A DNA stretch of 64,000 bases from Strongyloides papillosus (lineage: Eukaryota > Nematoda > Chromadorea > Rhabditida > Strongyloididae), in contig SRSI01000078.1 of the NCBI GenBank assembly GCA_005656395.1, positions 372,001-436,000 on the forward strand, given 5' to 3'. The notes under the pieces are model-generated. The model searched no databases, was not told the origin of the DNA, and saw nothing but the letters and a program-made list of their open reading frames with translations. A program made the position numbers and the translations under genes. Below are positions 49,601 to 63,185 of the stretch, piece by piece (position 1 is the first letter of the stretch; the number at the start of each line of letters is the position of its first letter).

Positions 49601-50940
49601 TCTTTACCATTGAATCTCCAAATATATTTTGGTCTTGGCCACCCTTTTAGAATTTTACAATGCAATTTAAGTGATGTCCTATTTCCGAGGGTAATTTTTT
49701 TTGGGATAATTGTTGTATCAATAGTCGGTTCCTCGTACAATGTTATTTTTCCTTCACCATAGTCAAGTATCTTATCGTCAATAGTAGAGGATGCTCTACA
49801 TTTAATGGATCTTGAGTCAACTGTATTTCTTCTTGTCAATGTAACAAATGGGTCATATATAGTTAGTGTTCTATTAAATTGGCTAATCTTAAGACTTTTC
49901 CTCTCATTATTTGTTAGTGTAATTATTTTACCATCCAAAAACCAATCTATTTTGATGTTTTTCCTAAAAAAAATTATTATTAATTAGTTTATTTATGTTC
50001 AATTTTTGTTAATGACATACCATGAATTTGGCATACATTCAAAGATGAGTGTTAAGTTCCTTTGTGATACTATGACATCATGTGGTTTTGCGATAAGAAA
50101 AAATTTATTATCAGGTGGTATTTTTGATTTAATCTCCTCAACATTGTAAGTGTTTGAAACTTCTTTGACAGAACCATAATCAGCTTCAACAATATAATTA
50201 CCAAAAATTCCCTCACTGGGTAGTATAATAAGATCACCATTGAGTGTAGAGATGAAATGAGTTTCATTTGATGTTATGTGTTGTCCATTATGATGCCATG
50301 TCCATTTTATTTCGCCCTCATTACTTGCCTCCACAGGAGGTGTCTTTAAAATTACATATTTTGTTTTGTGTATTGTCTTCTGATAGAACGATGTTGGCAT
50401 TGTAATGAGTTTTCGGAAATCTGAAAAATAAATAGGAAATATACATATGCTGTGCTGTGTGTTTGTGTCATTTATGAGTAACATTTTTTTTATTGACATT
50501 ACATATTAACAGGTTGAAAAAAGGATATATCTATGTATATACAACTTACATTTAACATAAACATAAATAATGTGTGAAAGTATTGTACCATGATGGGTCT
50601 CTACATAACAACGATAATTTCCAGTGTGTTTTGGTTCGATAAATGGTATAGTTAACTTATTTGATGTAATTTCATATGATTCATTATTATCAATAGATTT
50701 GTCATCCTTCCTCCATCCAACTTTGTCATCAATAGATAATTGTAAGGGACATTGTAATGTTAATGATGTCCCAATGAATGGTGTAAAATAACGGGGTTCT
50801 TTTTTATCATAAATATCATTTGAATTTAGCGAAACTATATTACATGAACTTGTTTTTAGGAAAACAATTAAAAAATATAGTAAAAATATCCAAATAAAAT
50901 TTGGTATTTTACATCTACATATATTCCATAGATAGATCAT
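43660..50940 (-). CDS. rig-4: Sidekick-type cell adhesion receptor (RIG-4 like)
   Basis: Three exons on minus (50940-50550, 50420-50021, 49963-43660) give 2364 residues; C. elegans RIG-4 and vertebrate sidekicks are of similar size. A signal peptide (IWIFLLYFLIVFLKTSS) is followed by six immunoglobulin domains, each with a Cys pair and DxGxYxC-type strand, then 13 fibronectin type III domains with regular P-x-x-P starts. One membrane helix follows (FIPVTAAILALFLIILTIIL), then a cytoplasmic tail of about 220 residues that ends SSFV, the PDZ ligand shared by sidekick proteins. Sidekicks are homophilic adhesion molecules that match synaptic partners. The last exon is 6.3 kb without an intron. 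Many shadow frames on both strands lie inside it. Orthology to rig-4 rests on domain order and the SSFV end. Confidence 0.93.
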
Positions 50941-53900
50941 ATTAAAACTTCATTACAAATATCTATAAAAAAATGAACAATAATTTCATGATAATAATTA
51001 TATTTTTAAAATGAGGGTTAACGTAGATGAGAAGAACTTTTAAAATAATATCTATTATTATAATGATCTGGTCATGGTAAAATATCAGAAAGAAACATTT
51101 TTAAACATGTTACAATATAAATAATATGTATTTATCCAATCTTAACTTTAAATAATGATAATAATAATATTACAAAGTAAATAGATATATAATTTGAGAA
51201 TTAAGGAAATATTGTCTTTGAAACAAACCTTGATTTAAACAGTTTTTTATGAGAAAAAGTTACAAAAAGCTAGTTTAAAGAAACAAATATATATATTATT
51301 TGTTATCAAAGAGATACAAAATAATAAATATTTTGGAGAGAACGAAAAATTTTGTTGAAAAGATTATATAAATATAATTTGAAGAAAAGAAAATCTTACT
51401 GAGAAAAAAAAATGAGATAGAGAGAGGGGGTAAGAAGTATTGACAGTATAAATTGTCGTTAGAATGATACAACAAAACTGAAGGAGGTAAAAATTAATTA
51501 AGTAGTTATTATGTTAAAAAACTGGACATTGTCTATTTGTGTTAATATATAAATGGGTTGAAAAAAAAGTTGACACTTGGAGAGGGGTAAAAATTTCTTG
51601 AAAAATAATAAGTATATTAAGTAAATGTGTTTAAAAAATAAAAAATTATAAGTGGTGTTGTGGTTGAGAAAAGATAAGATATTGTTTTGTATTGATAACA
51701 CAATTTTTATGTTTTTGGACAAAACTAAAAACTGGAATGATATATAAATTATTAAAAAAGAAATTTTTAATGTAAAAATTAAAAGTATAAAAAATATGAA
51801 ATAATTGATTATTATAATAAAATTGATACAAAGAAACATCATAGATGTACAAATGAATGAAACTTTTGTACATTAAAAAGTTCTAACAATCACCATAATT
51901 CTTAGGATGATTTTTTTAAATAGCTATTTAAAAATGTTTTAAGTGAATTGTCCTTGAAGACTTATATAAAGGAAAAGATTTTTTTACTCTCTTTTTTTTC
52001 TTTTATTAATAATTATATAAAGAGTATAACATTAGAATTTACAGAAGAATAAAAAAAATTTTACATATATTAAATTAGAAGTACATATTTTTGTTATCAC
52101 TATATATCCTAAGACATGAAAAGATGGGGGTAACATAAATGACAATGTGATGAAAATGACGATTATATTGGTCATGAATAGTAATGCAAAATCGAGAGGA
52201 GTAATGACTAATCTTTTATATATACTGACAATTTCTTCAAACAAAGCGGTTGTTTTTGATGTAAATGAATGTTATCAAGGTGACAATAACCACTTAACTT
52301 TAAATATAGATATTTTGTAATAAGAATGGCAAAAATAAATGATTTGACAAGTATAAAATGAAGGTTTAAAAAAAAATAGGTAAGTGAAAAGATTTTATTA
52401 AAAATAAAAGTTAAGAGGACCCTTCAAAAATATATATAATTTAATATTACTTTTATTTAATGAATGTCAAAAATTATCGAAGGTAAAAAATCATTATTAT
52501 TATTGATAATAAATAAAGAAAAAAGAATTATAATGATTATGGTTTAAGAAAAGAAAAATAATTAATGAGGTAAAATAAATTTATATAGTATAACTAATAC
52601 ATTAATTGAATGAATAGCCGTTGTCCTTTTTGACAAGAACATTAAAAGTAGTTAGAAACTTTTTATTATTTTAAGTTTTGAGATGAAGAAAATGTGTATA
52701 GACTGTCAGGAGTAAAAGATATATCTCTTTTTAGTTTTGTAGGTAAAGAACTTAATAAAGCATATTATACCTTCAGTCAATGATAAAGTAAATACTAGTA
52801 AAAGAATGGTGAGTGTTCTTCATTCGGTAAAGTGATTGCCATAACTGGACAATGATAATAAATAATAATATATGATAATATAATATGCATATACATATAT
52901 TATTAAAATCTATAGTATGTAGTGATGAGTTATACTTAAAAATATAACATATATTGGTGAAATTTAATTTAATTAACAGTAAGTAAAATATTAAGATTAA
53001 TAATATTAGTGGCAAAAAAAAAGTAATTTGATTGATGAGATGATATATATTTATTTTACTTTATCAATCTACTTTATTTACTCATTATCATTTAAATACT
53101 TTAACTATCTTTTTTGAGGATAAAAACTTTATATCTAAAATTAAATATTAACTTTATCTATAACTGATAAGGAAAAAAAAGCTAAAAGATAATTTCATTA
53201 TTATCAAATTAGAATCAAGAAAAAGAAATGTTTTGATTATCTGTTAATAGTTACCATAGTTTAGTCAAACATTTTTTTTATTGGTTTAAGGAAAATTAAA
53301 TAAATAAAAGAAGGTATATATATAGATATATTTATATTCAATGTTGTAGTTATATTTGATATGAGATGTTTAAGTAATAAATCAAGTAATATTACATATG
53401 TAAATTGAAATGGAAGTACAAAATGTATAATATAATATATTTATGGTAGATAGGAGTATAGGACACACTTATAAAAGGTAAGGCCAATAAAAACGAATAT
53501 GCCTAACCCCGAAAAGGTTATAAGGGTGGCAGGAATAATAGTAATAATAATAACATCAACAACAAAAAGCTTTATCACAAGTATAATGAGATAAATGGCT
53601 AGGTTTAGAATGGTACAATAAAAGATATTGTTAAAAATGTTTTTCACCTTTTTCTATCATTTCATATTACTCAAAATATAAATATATATGAGATAATTAC
53701 AAAATTATTAGGACCACGATGAGATAATATATGTATGTTCTATGATATAGTATAAACAAAGTGTAATCTCTCATACCGTTAAACATATTCCCATACACAT
53801 ATTGATAATTATTAAGAATCCACAATAATAAAAATGGAATGGGGTTTGAATTTTGATGATATCATATAAATCAGGACATAAATATAGTGTTAAAACATTT

Positions 53901-56396
53901 TATTTTGAAGGACATACTGATTATTGGTATATGGAACATTCCTATAAATATAAAAAGAGTGACTTTGCAATTAAATGAAGAATATATTAATTAATTTTAC
54001 TAACAAACTACAAAAATGCAATACTTATACATATATATGTATATATATTTTGTAGTAAATATTAATAATAAAAATATTTTTTTACAATCTTAAAGCATAT
54101 TCTTAGAATATTTTAAGATGAAAAGATACATTTGTTTAATGAAGAGAGAGGCGTAAGAAAAGAAATCAAGTATAATAAAAATTTTATGGGATTTACAAAT
54201 TTTTGGAGGGAATAATATTATAAAAATAGGTTTATGTATAATTTTTAATGTTGCCATTACATGTAGATCAATCCAAATTTTATGGTAATGTTTTAAAATT
54301 TTTTTAAACAACATAAAAAATTAACAAATGAAGATATAAAAATAAAAGGTTATGATTGATTGAAGAAATATAATATATATATATTTAAAGGTTAAAATAT
54401 TTCTCTTGATATTTTACCGTTTTTGACCTCTAAAAAGGAAATAGGAGTTAATAGATGTATGTATTTTGGTAAGTATATTTTATAAGATTGTGAATACCTT
54501 TTTATTAAAATGTTAAAGTTAATTTATATCCTTATATATATGTAAATTGGAGGAAAAAATAGAGCCTAACCTCAATTTGTGGATTGTAATGTTTAAATGA
54601 TTTAAATAACATTTTTATTGAGGGGCAATGAAATTAATTAAATCATATAATGATTTATTATAATAAATTGGATAGTATATGAATTTTAATGGATATAAAT
54701 CGCTAGATATGTAGACTTTTTTATAATAAATAACAATTATTTTTAAAAATATATAATTATTTTTTGTATATGCCAATATAATATTTTTCTTTGATTAAAA
54801 AAGGTTAGTGAGAAGAATAAAAAGATTATTAGAATGATTTGTAAATATTATGTTAAATCATATATCTTTTTATTTGAGATAAGATTTTGTTACAAAGAAA
54901 GAAATTAATATCTTTCCGATTAATACTTATATTACATTTTATTTATTACACTCTATTTGTGAAGCTTTTTAAAATGGACACTGTACACTTTTATTGGGAG
55001 GTAATGGAAAATAAAAATGGAAATTTTAATAAAAAATTCATGGATTGATCTTAAGAACAGTTGTTTGATTAATCGTGATTGAATTTTAAATTAAAATTTA
55101 TGAATATTTTAAGAATTATCTTATTTATGATGCATAAGAAATTATATATAGTATAAATATGATGAATGGTTAATTTTAAAGACTGATATGAAATTGCATA
55201 GTTGCATTTAATGATTATTGAACTCATATATAATTAATTAGATGGGGTCGGAATGGTGGAGTAATTTATTTTATACAAATTTTATGGTATTTAAAGTTAA
55301 GATATCGTTAAAAATTACTTTTTACAAATTATACCCTTCCATTTTAATTATCATTGAAATATAAAAAATATTTATTGTTGTTTATAAGATGTGTAAACTA
55401 AGATGATGGTAATTGAAAGCAAATAAAAATTAATTATAACTCTTTTTAAAAGTGCAACATTTTAAATATAGTATACAAAAAAAGAAGAAATTAATTATAG
55501 TGAAATGTAATGGAAAAGCAGAATATAAAAGATAAAACTATATTTTTATATAATAAAAATTTAAAAATGCCTTTAGGTTTAACTTAAAACTAATATTTTT
55601 GTCAATTTAAGTTTTACTTTTTGTTAAAGAAAAGCAACAACTGCAAAGATAAGAATTTGGACCTTATAGAAAAATGTGAATTGTAGTTTATAAGTATTCT
55701 CAACATATGTAAATTATAAAAATGTTTAAGGTGTTAAATGGAATTTAAATTGTTTCATTAACTGAAATGGAGGAAAGGAGAAACATAAAAAATTAAAAAA
55801 GGAGTTAAAATAAGGTTTATAAATTACCCAATATATATAAGCATATATTTTAAATAAAAATAATGACATTTAATGTTAATCAACTAGAATAATGTAGTGT
55901 TTATAAATATATACATATTTATATAATGAGGATGAGCAGTTAAAAGTAATATTCTTACTGGCAAAATATGGTTTTACTCTCCTGATTATGATATATGCAA
56001 TTGTCTGCCAAGTACTTAAAATTTGCACAAACTTTTAAAGATAAAGACAATGTTTTAGGGCATAAAATAATTTTTTAAAAAGTTAGAGAATAAACATTTA
56101 TTTTTGTTTCTATCCTTCTCAATTAAATTAACAAAATTGGAAAAAAAATTAAATTAATCTAAAATGCTAAAATTTTCTATTTTTATTACCATATGTAGAT
56201 GTATATATATAGTTATCAGTTCTTGTCAATAAGATATCAAAAGTTATATCACAAATAAAGCAATATTTTATTAAAAAACTTTATATAACAAGAATCTTGA
56301 AGAAAAAAAATTGTGTATATATATTAAAAATATATACATCTTTGTTAAATATATAAAACATTTACGTTAAGTACCAAAAATACGAGTACCTTTTTT
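50941..56396. other. Sidekick upstream region, gene desert
   Basis: 5.4 kb of AT-rich DNA. Open frames (51498-51842, 51646-51873, 52032-52244, 52773-53015 and others, all minus) are hydrophobic and of chance type. It probably contains regulatory DNA and possible untranslated exons of the sidekick gene. No RNA gene seen. Confidence 0.45.
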
Positions 56397-57579
56397 CTAC
56401 CATTTATTGGACAATTTGAACCAGTTACATATTTCTTTATCCAATATACTTTGATATTCATTTACTAAATAATCGCTTTGGTTATATAATTTTTGTCTAC
56501 CAATAAAATAACTGAGTGGTATTATTTCATTTTGTTTTGATACTTCATTTACACTATACTGATTAATGATAGTATTAGTGAAGTTATACCCTTTTTTCTC
56601 AGTCTCAATTTTTAAATCCTCTAATTGATTGTTAGGAGTTTCCTCATCACTAAATATTAAATGTCCAAGCTCTCTTTCCTCAATATTGTTACTTTTTTGT
56701 ATAACCAAAATCAACATTGATAAAGTGGGTTGATTTTGATTTAATTTAAAGGTGAACGTTGTATCAAAATAGATAAATGGAGTGGAAATGAATTTTTTAC
56801 TTTTTGCGCAGTTGACAAATTGGTGATTTTGGATAAGGACAGCTTTGATGTATGATACTGAAATATGATAAGATTGTTAAGGGAAAATTTTTTAAGTAAA
56901 TAAAAAGGAAGAGTATTCATAAAACCAATTATATTTATTTACAATAATTTTTAGAAAAAAATTTACCCGATTTCTTATGAGATTGAGATATTGGTAGGTT
57001 AGCTCCTTTTTCAATGTGGATTATAAGTTTATTTTGTGAGGTATTATAATTTATTGATAGAAGAAGATAACCACATTTGACGTTACTTTGAGAAATGTTA
57101 TTATTTTTTTGATGACATTTTGGTAAATTTAAGATATCACTACTACAACTAGAAATTTTGTATTTTGAGGATTTGGAGAATGGCATTTTGTTTACTGGAT
57201 CAAGAAGAGTCTCAATTTGATGTGGGTAAAATGTTGCGTGGGTAGTACTGTAATCTAAAACTCTATGAAATATAGAATTGAATGATTCATTTCCTTCCTT
57301 TTCTTGTGAATCATTTCCTTCTAAATATTAATAAAGATTGAAAAAGTAATTAGATGTGTGGTATAAATAAATCTTACTATGATTACGGTGGTGTACGTGA
57401 CTGTTTTTTTTATTTTCATCTTTGAAAGCGTTAATTACTCCTTTCCTTTCAGACAATGAATGAGAGCGATGACCAGGTTTCCTTCCATGATTACCAGGTA
57501 GTGAACTATTTCTTTTCCTTGTTTCTTTGTGTATATTCAAGAATCCATGCATAACATGGCATGCGGCAAGACGATCCAT
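56397..57579 (-). CDS. C2-domain protein, synaptotagmin C2B-like, calcium ligands lost
   Basis: Three exons on minus (57579-57378, 57320-56967, 56857-56397) give 338 residues. The N-terminal 150 residues are polar and His/Lys/Ser/Asn-rich (HRNHS, SLSERKG) without a membrane helix; CHVMH and ACH near the start hold the only early cysteine. Residues about 152-260 form one C2 domain: GYLLLSINYNTSQNKLIIHI, then YIKAVLIQ, STPFIYFDTTFTF, LSMLILVIQKS and ELGHLIF. The SDPYVK calcium loop is reduced to GVSYIK and the second loop to IQKSNN, so the aspartates that bind calcium are missing. The C-terminal segment (ILDKEICNWFKL) resembles the C2B end. It is closest in character to calcium-independent synaptotagmins (14/16 type), but with a single C2 domain. 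Confidence 0.78.
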
Positions 57580-58904
57580 TTTTTTTTGTTTAACAAGAAA
57601 ATTTGAACTTTATCACGTTTTGAATATTTTAAAAACAAAAATTTTAAAAAATTTTTTTATTTCTAGTTTGAAAATATACAATTAGTGGATGTGGATTGTC
57701 TATGATAAAGTCAAGATAAAGACTCTTATCTATAATAATAATTAGATATCTATAAAAAAAGAAGTAAAAAATATATTTATTTTTAATGTTAAAACTTTAT
57801 TTAAGGAGAGACAAATGAAAGTTTCGTAAAAATTTAGTAAAAATCCATTCTTTTATATGATTAACTAAAAGGTCTTTCAATTAAATTAGATAAAAATTTC
57901 ATTGAAGATATAGTGTTATAGTGATAACATTTCTTTAACTATCAACTTGTGTTAATTTAGATTCAACTACAAGTAACAATAAGTATGAAAAGTAGAAATA
58001 AGTAGTTTTAACACTTTATTGTTTGACCAACAACTAAAATTATAATAATATAGTTTAAAAAAGTAAGTGAATAGAAGTATAAAATTTTAATAAAAAGCAT
58101 GAGTATGTGGGTATATATATTTATATTTTTATAATATATATACATATTAACAATCATCTTAATCTCATGAAAGGAAAACATTAAAAGTTCAAATTTACTT
58201 CATTCTGTCGAAGGGAAAAAATTTTTTTGATGGATGATTATATAAAATATTTCATGCATTTATCATAACAAGTTAAATTGTTTTATATAATATAAAATAA
58301 AAAAAATTTATAATACTTTAAAATATTCCTATGATGAAAAGGATGAAAAAAAAGAAAATAATGTTTATTGATATTTGTACTTTATTCTTAATATATATAT
58401 AATTTTTAAATAATACTGCAAAAATTGTTTAAAATTTTTATCTAATTAGCCTGAAAAATTCGTTAATTTACCCAAAATCATATTGCAAATAGAATGAAAT
58501 TTAATAATATTTTGAGGGGGAGGAAACATAGTAAATTATATATAATGGATTCAACTATTTCATAATTATAAAAGCGTGAAATGTAAAAACTTTTTTAAAA
58601 TAATTTCAGATAAATGGTACTTTTGAGGAGTGGGATTAAGGAACTTCGGAGAGGATGTAACGAAACAATTGGTAATAATATACAACATTTTTTAATATGC
58701 CTAACTATGTCAAATCTCCCACTTCCAGTAAGTCAAATAAAAAAATATAGACTTTTTTTAATATTTAGAAATAAGAAAAAAAATATATTTAGTAATTGAA
58801 ATAAAGAAAATTATTTAGGTAAAAAACATTTTTATTTATCCTTAAGGTTGGATAACCTTCATATATTGAAATACTAATGGATTAAAGATAATAGTCATAA
58901 TCTG
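57580..58904. other. Intergenic spacer
   Basis: Mostly AT-rich. A plus-strand frame at 58614-58799 starts MVLLRSGIKELRRGCNETIG, follows a TTTCAG acceptor and has a GTAATA donor-like site after 20 codons; it could be one tiny exon but has no recognised partner. The end of the stretch is the 3' flank of the NAD kinase gene. Confidence 0.4.
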
Positions 58905-60237
58905 TTAGAGGTATCTTGAATTATCGAAATCCATAAAAACGGTCCTAAGAGCATCTTCAGGAAACATTTGAAGAACTATCTCCGTTCCATAATAAATAGG
59001 TATAGAATTATTACCATCAACAACAATACACCCATTTGAGCAATTAGAAATTATTTTCATTTTTCTTATGAAGCCTGTTTGTGGTATCTGACAAAATGTA
59101 TTATTAAATATTGGTTCTCTTAATGTATAAGCCATTTCTAGGTAAAAATTATTATTATTATCATTTTAAAAAAATGCTAACAATAAACTCACCACAATGC
59201 GAAGGGTTAAAAATTAATTGTTCGTTAAAACGATTACAAACTTCATCAATAAATTGTTCATTTTTTCCTTTAAAATTCACACCCATGTCTTTAAGAACAT
59301 TAATTATTTTTTCAAGTTTATTTTTGTTTAATTTATTAATATTATAATGCCAGGCAGTTGAACCAGTTCCTGTACATATCGAAATGCCACTATTTTTTTG
59401 TTTTATTGGTTTTTTGTCATTAAATGAAACCTCAAAATAACTTACTTTAGATACATTAATTTCACCAATAAAAATTTCATTTAAAGCATAATGTGTTTCA
59501 TCATTCTCAAGCACCATATTCTTATTCTCATATTTTTTTTCATTCTCATAAAACTTTCTATGTTTAATAGTAACAGTTATTCTTTGCCTATAATACCATT
59601 CAAAATTTCTCTCGATATATTTTTTAATGATAATATGAGGAGGAATATTCATTTTTCTTTCAACACAAAGGTATCCCTCTGAACCTTGGGGGTCAGAATT
59701 TAAACCAATGAGAGGAGTATCACTTTTAATTTTTGATGCTCCAAATAAGAATGTTCCATCACCACCGGCAGTGACAATAAGATCAAATCCTTTGAAGCAT
59801 CTTTGATTGTATTGATCGCAATTTATAATTCTAACTTTTAAACCTTGTTTTTTGAATGCGACAACAATTTTATTAACAAATTTAAGATGTGCTAAATGTT
59901 TCTCCTTAACCTCCTTTGTAACAATACCAAATGAATGTAATTTTGATACAATTTCTTCATTATTTAAATTACCAAAGTCAAAATTAATTGAAGACATCTC
60001 CCACTGTAGTCTGGTAGTTTTTGATAAAATCAAAACCTTTCTAGGTGGAAAATAATATTTCTAAAAAGAAATTTGTTAATTTATTATTGAAAATAGAACT
60101 TATTTTGTAGACAATACCTCAATGCTGTTACATAAACAATTTCTTCTATTATTTAATTTATCCTTATCCAAAACATCATCAATATTGGTATTGTTTGTAT
60201 TCAATAAATTAGCTAAAGGGGTAGATGCTCTATCCAT
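58905..60237 (-). CDS. NAD kinase, NADK2 (mitochondrial) type
   Basis: Three exons on minus (60237-60118, 60060-59193, 59137-58905) give 406 residues. It phosphorylates NAD to NADP with ATP. The GGDGT motif is at 139-143 (TAGGDGTFLFGAS), followed by GLNSDPQGSEGYL, the family's substrate loop, and ICTGTGSTAWHYNIN, the conserved second nucleotide site. The C-terminal exon (MAYTLREPIFN, then SNGCIVVDG and DALRTVFMD) matches the NADK2 end. Exon 3 was placed using a GTGAGT donor and a CCTAG acceptor, which restores GEM in frame. The N-terminal 40 residues are acidic and polar (NTNNTNIDDVLDKDK), not a typical mitochondrial presequence, so location is open. Confidence 0.94.
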
Positions 60238-61948
60238 TGTAAAAATATATTGAGGCACCAAGGTATGATAAAATAAAACTACAAAGTATGACTTAAATAT
60301 AGAAAAGACATAATTTATATATATTACAATACAAAATATAAATTAAAAAGTATATAATTATACACTACTAAATAAAATATAATTAAATTTATCATTTCAT
60401 ACAGTATATATAGAAAATTTTGTATTTATAAATTCATTTAAAATAATTAGATGGTCGATGGAATTCAAAGGAATAAACTTATTTCAATTAAATGATTCCT
60501 TTTTTCATAGTTAATTTTGTAAGAAAATAAAATGTCGTCAATATAACTTACAATAACTTTATAAGGGAAAATTATTTGATCAATTGATAAATATTAATAA
60601 AATTCACCAAATAGAAAGATATTTTAATTTTAAATTAAACCAACAACTATATAACTTTTTTGGGCAAAAAATTACTCTTTTAAAAAGCAGTTGAAGGTTA
60701 AAAATTATGAAAAATGAGATTTTTTTGTGTTTAAATGCAAAAAAATACACTGTCTGGTGGTGGTGATATAATTTTATGTCTTTAGCAATTGAATGTACGT
60801 ACTAAAAATGATAAAAAAGTATTAGAAATGATTTATTTGTTTATTTAATTAATCAATGGTAGAAAACTAGAAAATTTAATTGTTTTTGATATAAGACCAT
60901 TTAATAAAGGATATTAAGAAGTTTAAAAAGGAAAATTTATAATAATTTCAATAGAATTTTTATTTTCTTATGATATAAAAAGTTTTAAGATGCTTTACAG
61001 GTATATGCTATTAACTAGTAAAGTTTAAAATTTAATGACTGTATTTTAATGAGTTTTATTGTCTGATAATATTTGATGGTTTTGTAATATTTAGAAATTT
61101 GAAGGAAAATGTTTCAAGTAATCAACATAACACTTTACTATTAATTTAACTGAAGAGATAAATATAACAATATTGATCTTTTAAATGAAATTTTATTTTT
61201 TATTTATAGATAGGCTACTTCTTTCATACGTCACTGATGAGAAAGTAAATTAAAACGTATAGAATTTTGTATGAAAGTAGAAATTTAGATTATTAATAGT
61301 CTGGTAAACCTTTTGTATTCTAATTATTTTAAAATTATTATTGATAATTGAAATAAATGACATAGAAATTTACTCTTTTAATTACTATGATTATATTTCA
61401 TTATTAATCACTAGAAAGTTAAAAATTCATTACAGAGATGAAGATCATTGAATTTAAGAACGAAACAGTTAATAATTAAAAGAAATAAGAATTATTAATG
61501 ATATAATTCAAAAGATAAGATATCTCACTTTTTTGGAGCGTACCAAATTAAGTTTTTATACACACGAACGGTTTTATTATAAACCTAAATATGGAAATTA
61601 ATGCAAACTCTGATTCACCATAGTAAATTAAAATATTTAATATATATACGACTTATATTTGTAATGACGACGTGAATTGATACCTTAGTTGTCTATGAGA
61701 TCAATTATTAGATTTTTCTATCCAGTCTTCTACTTTTCTCTTAAGCGAAGCTTAGATTCATTTCTTTTCTAAATTAGGTTGGCTTACTTTTCTGGCTATG
61801 ACTGTTGATTTGTGATTATTCCATCGTTAGTTTGAGTAGGTTCTCTTAAACATTCTCCGGTTGAAGATTGTATGTAAAAATTCCTCAGTGTAGGAGTTGG
61901 CATTGATTTTATTAGTGGAATTCATAGTACAGGAATTATATTCAAGAT
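60238..61948. other. Spacer, with LTR-like patch at its right end
   Basis: AT-rich to about 61540, with no gene. From about 61660 to 61945 the sequence is clearly richer in G+C and non-repetitive; it borders the decayed coding remnant. Confidence 0.4.
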
Positions 61949-62290
61949 GGAAGCAACAACAGTATAAAAAGTTGAAGAACGAAGTTATGAATTAAAAAAA
62001 CAAAAATCAAAGAATATGGCTTTAAGGAATTCAAAATCAAATGAATTAATTAGAAGTAAAATAGGTGAATTTAAACAAATAATGAACAAAATGAGTGGAA
62101 TCGGAAGATCAATGTATCAAAGATATGAAATCCAACTTAGAATTTATAGGTTGAAAGGATTCATAGACCAGAAGCGTAAATCAAAAAAATTTAAATAGAA
62201 ATAAGCGAAATTGAACTATTCATGAGTAAAAGGGATGAACTTATATGTTTCATAAAAGAAAAATTCAGTCTCAGAAAATTCAAGATCTAA
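61949..62290 (+). pseudogene. Decayed coding remnant, charged coiled-coil type
   Basis: A frame from ATG at 61949 (MEATTV) meets an in-frame TAA, then reads on as a charged helical sequence: KVEERSYELKKQKSKN, then 61 codons at 62016-62198 (MALRNSKSNELIRSKIGEFK, IDQKRKSKKFK). After a stop, the next frame continues EISEIELFMSKRDELICFI to about 62290. Two disabling changes in a row of otherwise helical, Lys/Glu-rich protein point to a pseudogene. The composition resembles the N-terminal coiled coil of a retroelement Gag, but no protease, reverse transcriptase or integrase remains. Confidence 0.45.
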
Positions 62291-63185
62291 GAAGGTTGAT
62301 TTTAAAATTTCAAAAAACTAATATTATGGAGTTTAAATCTAGTATAACAATTGGCAAATAAAATTAATTCTTAAAGAAATATCACCAATTTAAATATCAC
62401 TGCAGCACTTTTATCCTTTTGTTCTAAAATACACTTAAAATGCACTACATTTATTGATGCATACTTTAAACAAATCTTTTTGGCTATTTTTGTATAATTA
62501 TTAGTTGTAAAATATCATTTTCATCTGATGAATATTTTATCGTCTAAAAATAATTAGTTTTCACTTCAAAAAAATAGTTGACTAAAAAGTAAATTTTTCA
62601 TATTTCCGTTATTGATATCATTTTTATAAATAGCACTAAAAAATCTGATTAAAATTTAAAGAAATAAAATAATCTTTCCCCCTTTTTAATTAAATTTACT
62701 GTTAAGGTAAATTATTATTTAGAAGATTCAAATTTTTATATGTATTCATGTAGACATTTTTTTCTATCAATGTTTAGAGACGGTGAACTGCATTCTACTT
62801 ATATTCAAACATAAAAAAATTGTTTAAAAATTAATTTTTGCATAGTTTATTTATAAAATAATAAAAAATTTTAAATAGAAGATGATGGAGAACGGATTGA
62901 TGATAAAAATATCTTATGATTTGATCTAAACGATAATACATATTTTGAAGCAACAGATACTATATATATAAATTACAAAATTTGTTTTTAAATAAAAAAC
63001 TTAATATTTTTCTATAATTTTACAGCAACTAATTTACTAAGAGATCAAGAAGGGTAAATAATATTCTTACAAATTCATTAAAATCAAATAAAATTTAAAA
63101 ATTATTTGTGACAGGATCTTTTTAACAAGAATATTTTTCGTACAATAATTTCTTATCACTTCATCCTATTGAATTGATTGTATTT
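62291..63185. other. Spacer before the receptor gene
   Basis: AT-rich 3' flank of the receptor gene. No gene or repeat recognised. Confidence 0.45.

Noticed and set aside
51498..51873. Two overlapping hydrophobic minus-strand frames upstream of sidekick
   Set aside because: They overlap each other in different frames and have low-complexity hydrophobic content. They are not exons of sidekick, whose signal peptide is already in the exon at 50940.
58614..58799. 61-codon plus-strand frame starting MVLLRSGIKE
   Set aside because: Only the first 20 codons look coding and may end at a GTAATA donor. No second exon could be found, so I did not list it as a gene.
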